NCBI GenBank assembly: GCA_002689925.1
Contig: NZIO01000024.1
Coordinates: forward strand, 1-39,298
From: Candidatus Pelagibacter sp.
GTDB lineage: Bacteria; Pseudomonadota; Alphaproteobacteria; Pelagibacterales; Pelagibacteraceae
Reading direction: 5' to 3'
DNA length: 39,298 nucleotides
Shown: piece by piece, positions 38,085 to 39,298 of the stretch
Position numbering within the stretch: the stretch's first letter is position 1
Layout: every line of letters begins with the position of its first letter
Notes under the pieces: model-generated
The model's database searches: none
Told to the model about the DNA's origin: nothing
What the model saw: the letters and a program-made list of their open reading frames with translations, nothing else
Made by a program: the position numbers and the translations under genes

Positions 38085-38480
38085 ATGTCTAAAAAACCAC
38101 AATTATATAAGTTTAAAGATATTGAACATAGGCTTCACACACTTGAACCTGGGAAGAGTTATATTAAGCCATTTGTAACTAGCAAGGTTAGTAACACTAT
38201 GTGTGGGGGTTTAAATTTTTTAAATAAAGCATCCATACCATGGGACTTAACTTGTGATGAAATCATTTACTGTATGGAGGGAACTTTTCGTCTGACTTGT
38301 GATGGAGAGTCATATATTTGTAATCCTGGTGATGTTCTTTATATCCCTAAAGATAATCATATTGCTTACGAATGTGATGAAAAATGTGTGATTTTTTATG
38401 CTGCTTACCCTCATGATTGGAAGCAAAAAGCAGGTATTACTTTTGTGCCTGGCATTGACCCTGAAGACATGCCAAAATAA
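38085..38480 (+). CDS. Small cupin-domain protein (EutQ-like)
   Basis: This 131-residue single cupin beta-barrel has cupin motif 1 spanning WDLTCDEIIYCMEGTFRLTCDG and motif 2 PGDVLYIPKDNHIAYE. Motif 1 lacks the usual HxH pair (TCDEIIYC instead), so metal binding may differ from classic cupins. The layout resembles the EutQ/ethanolamine-utilisation cupin group. A Shine-Dalgarno-like AAAGGA precedes it. Role in the pathway is unknown. Confidence 0.8.
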   Translation: MSKKPQLYKFKDIEHRLHTLEPGKSYIKPFVTSKVSNTMCGGLNFLNKASIPWDLTCDEIIYCMEGTFRLTCDGESYICNPGDVLYIPKDNHIAYECDEKCVIFYAAYPHDWKQKAGITFVPGIDPEDMPK

Positions 38481-38501
38481 TGAAAAAAAAAGGAAATTAG
38501 C

Positions 38502-39298
38502 ATGAGTAAACTAGAAAAAATTTATTATGAAAACTTTAAAGATGCTGTTGAGCGTAATAGAAAAAAATTACCTTCTGTTTATAAAAAGCTAAAAAGTGCT
38601 GGAGTAAAATATATTTTATCAAGCTGGATTGACCTACATGGTATTCCAAAATCAAAACCTGTTCCAATGAGCGATTTTGAACCTTTGTGTTTAGGAAAAG
38701 GACCTCAATTTGCTGTTCACTCTATTTCTTTTGTACCAGAGCTTACACCAGCAGATTCTGATCAAGTAATGTTACCTGATTTAGACTCAGTTTATATCTG
38801 TCCTTGGGACAAAACTACTGCAATAATATTTGCTGATCTTTTTTGGGAAGACAAACCTTATAATGTTTGTCCTCGACAAGCTTTGAAAAGAGCTATGCAA
38901 AAAGCACAAGACCTTGGTTATATAGGAATGGCTGGTATAGAGCCAGAATTTATTGCCATGAAATATGATGAAAATGGAAAACCTGTCAAAGCTATTGATA
39001 ATGATCCAGCAAAAGGAATTAGACCTAGACGACAAGCTTTTGGTTACGATGTGGAACACACATTAGACTCAATGCATTTTTTAAAAGAGTTGATGGACAT
39101 TTTAAATGACCTAGGTTGGATGATACACGATGTTGTTGCTGAAGGTGCTTACTCTCAATTTGAACTAGATTTTCATTACACTAATCTCTTAGAGATGGCT
39201 GATAGATTAGTTTTTCTTAGAATTCTTTTAAAAGAAATAGCTAAAAAAAATAATATGTTTATTACTTTTATGCCAAAACCAACAATAGGTGACTGGAG
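38502..39298 (+). CDS. Glutamine-synthetase-like ligase, 3' end beyond the window
   Basis: The reading frame from ATG 38502 (AAAGGA upstream at about 38489) stays open to the window end, giving 265 residues. It has the N-terminal beta-grasp segment YILSSWIDLHGIPKSKPVP, GIEPEF (glutamate/metal site), EGAYSQFELDFHYTNLLEMADR and TFMPKPTIGDW, the glutamine synthetase catalytic core. It is more like the GlnT/gamma-glutamylmethylamide-synthetase or gamma-glutamyl-amine group than GlnA. Such ligases attach glutamate to amines in amine catabolism, matching the neighbouring oxygenases. The C-terminus and adenylylation region lie outside. Confidence 0.85.
   Translation, partial: MSKLEKIYYENFKDAVERNRKKLPSVYKKLKSAGVKYILSSWIDLHGIPKSKPVPMSDFEPLCLGKGPQFAVHSISFVPELTPADSDQVMLPDLDSVYICPWDKTTAIIFADLFWEDKPYNVCPRQALKRAMQKAQDLGYIGMAGIEPEFIAMKYDENGKPVKAIDNDPAKGIRPRRQAFGYDVEHTLDSMHFLKELMDILNDLGWMIHDVVAEGAYSQFELDFHYTNLLEMADRLVFLRILLKEIAKKNNMFITFMPKPTIGDW

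Noticed and set aside
38787-39059. A 90-codon minus-strand frame near the right end
   Set aside because: It is antisense to the glutamine-synthetase-like gene, whose conserved motifs fix the coding strand.

Overview
This window reads like a streamlined, very AT-rich (estimated about 70% A+T) marine alphaproteobacterium of the SAR11/Pelagibacter type. The grounds are a circularly permuted two-piece tmRNA gene (an alphaproteobacterial trait), ThyX rather than ThyA, intergenic gaps that are mostly 0-70 bases, frequent 1-20 base gene overlaps, and a large share of ABC uptake systems. The lineage call is inference; no rRNA or other phylogenetic marker is present. No mobile element, prophage, CRISPR array, tRNA or transcriptional regulator was seen. 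The only stretch over 300 bases without a protein gene (about 1278-1601) holds the tmRNA gene.

Layout. 1-1300: the end of a cupredoxin gene, a lone short NeuB-like gene, a small cysteine-rich zinc-ribbon gene and the tmRNA gene, the last three on the minus strand. 1600-7940: thyX, an Mrp-type ATPase (minus), then hflK-hflC-DUF2065-htrA-miaA, a membrane and protein quality-control run with a tRNA modification gene. 7975-12982: ilvB-ilvH-ilvC-leuA, for valine, isoleucine and leucine synthesis. 12969-19016: mreB-mreC-mreD-mrdA-rodA and a bactofilin, the rod-shape elongation machinery; mreB starts inside the end of leuA.

19059-23286 is accessory metabolism: a DadA-like amino-acid oxidoreductase, a 2-hydroxyacid dehydrogenase, a striking homologue of guanidinoacetate N-methyltransferase (creatine-forming in animals), msrB, a glutaredoxin and a LysE/RhtB-type exporter. 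23365-34070 is a roughly 10.7 kb co-directional transport block: a complete branched-chain-amino-acid-type ABC importer (binding protein-H-M-G-F), an AzlCD exporter pair, two tiny lysine-rich reading frames, a divergent ProC-like reductase, and a second importer core (G-F-H-M) that lacks its own binding protein. A perfect hairpin terminator lies between the first binding protein and its permease genes.

34079-39298 is a catabolic cluster around a divergent intergenic region: a 2-hydroxyacid dehydrogenase and one Rieske oxygenase go left; a second Rieske oxygenase of another subfamily, a glyoxalase I-like protein, a cupin and a glutamine-synthetase-like ligase (cut by the window end) go right. 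Together with the adjacent importer this suggests uptake and oxidative breakdown of a nitrogenous organic compound, possibly a methylated amine or heteroaromatic betaine. The substrate is not identifiable from sequence alone. This cluster, the GAMT homologue and the tmRNA/zinc-ribbon locus with its repeated 12-base loop are the most interesting parts.
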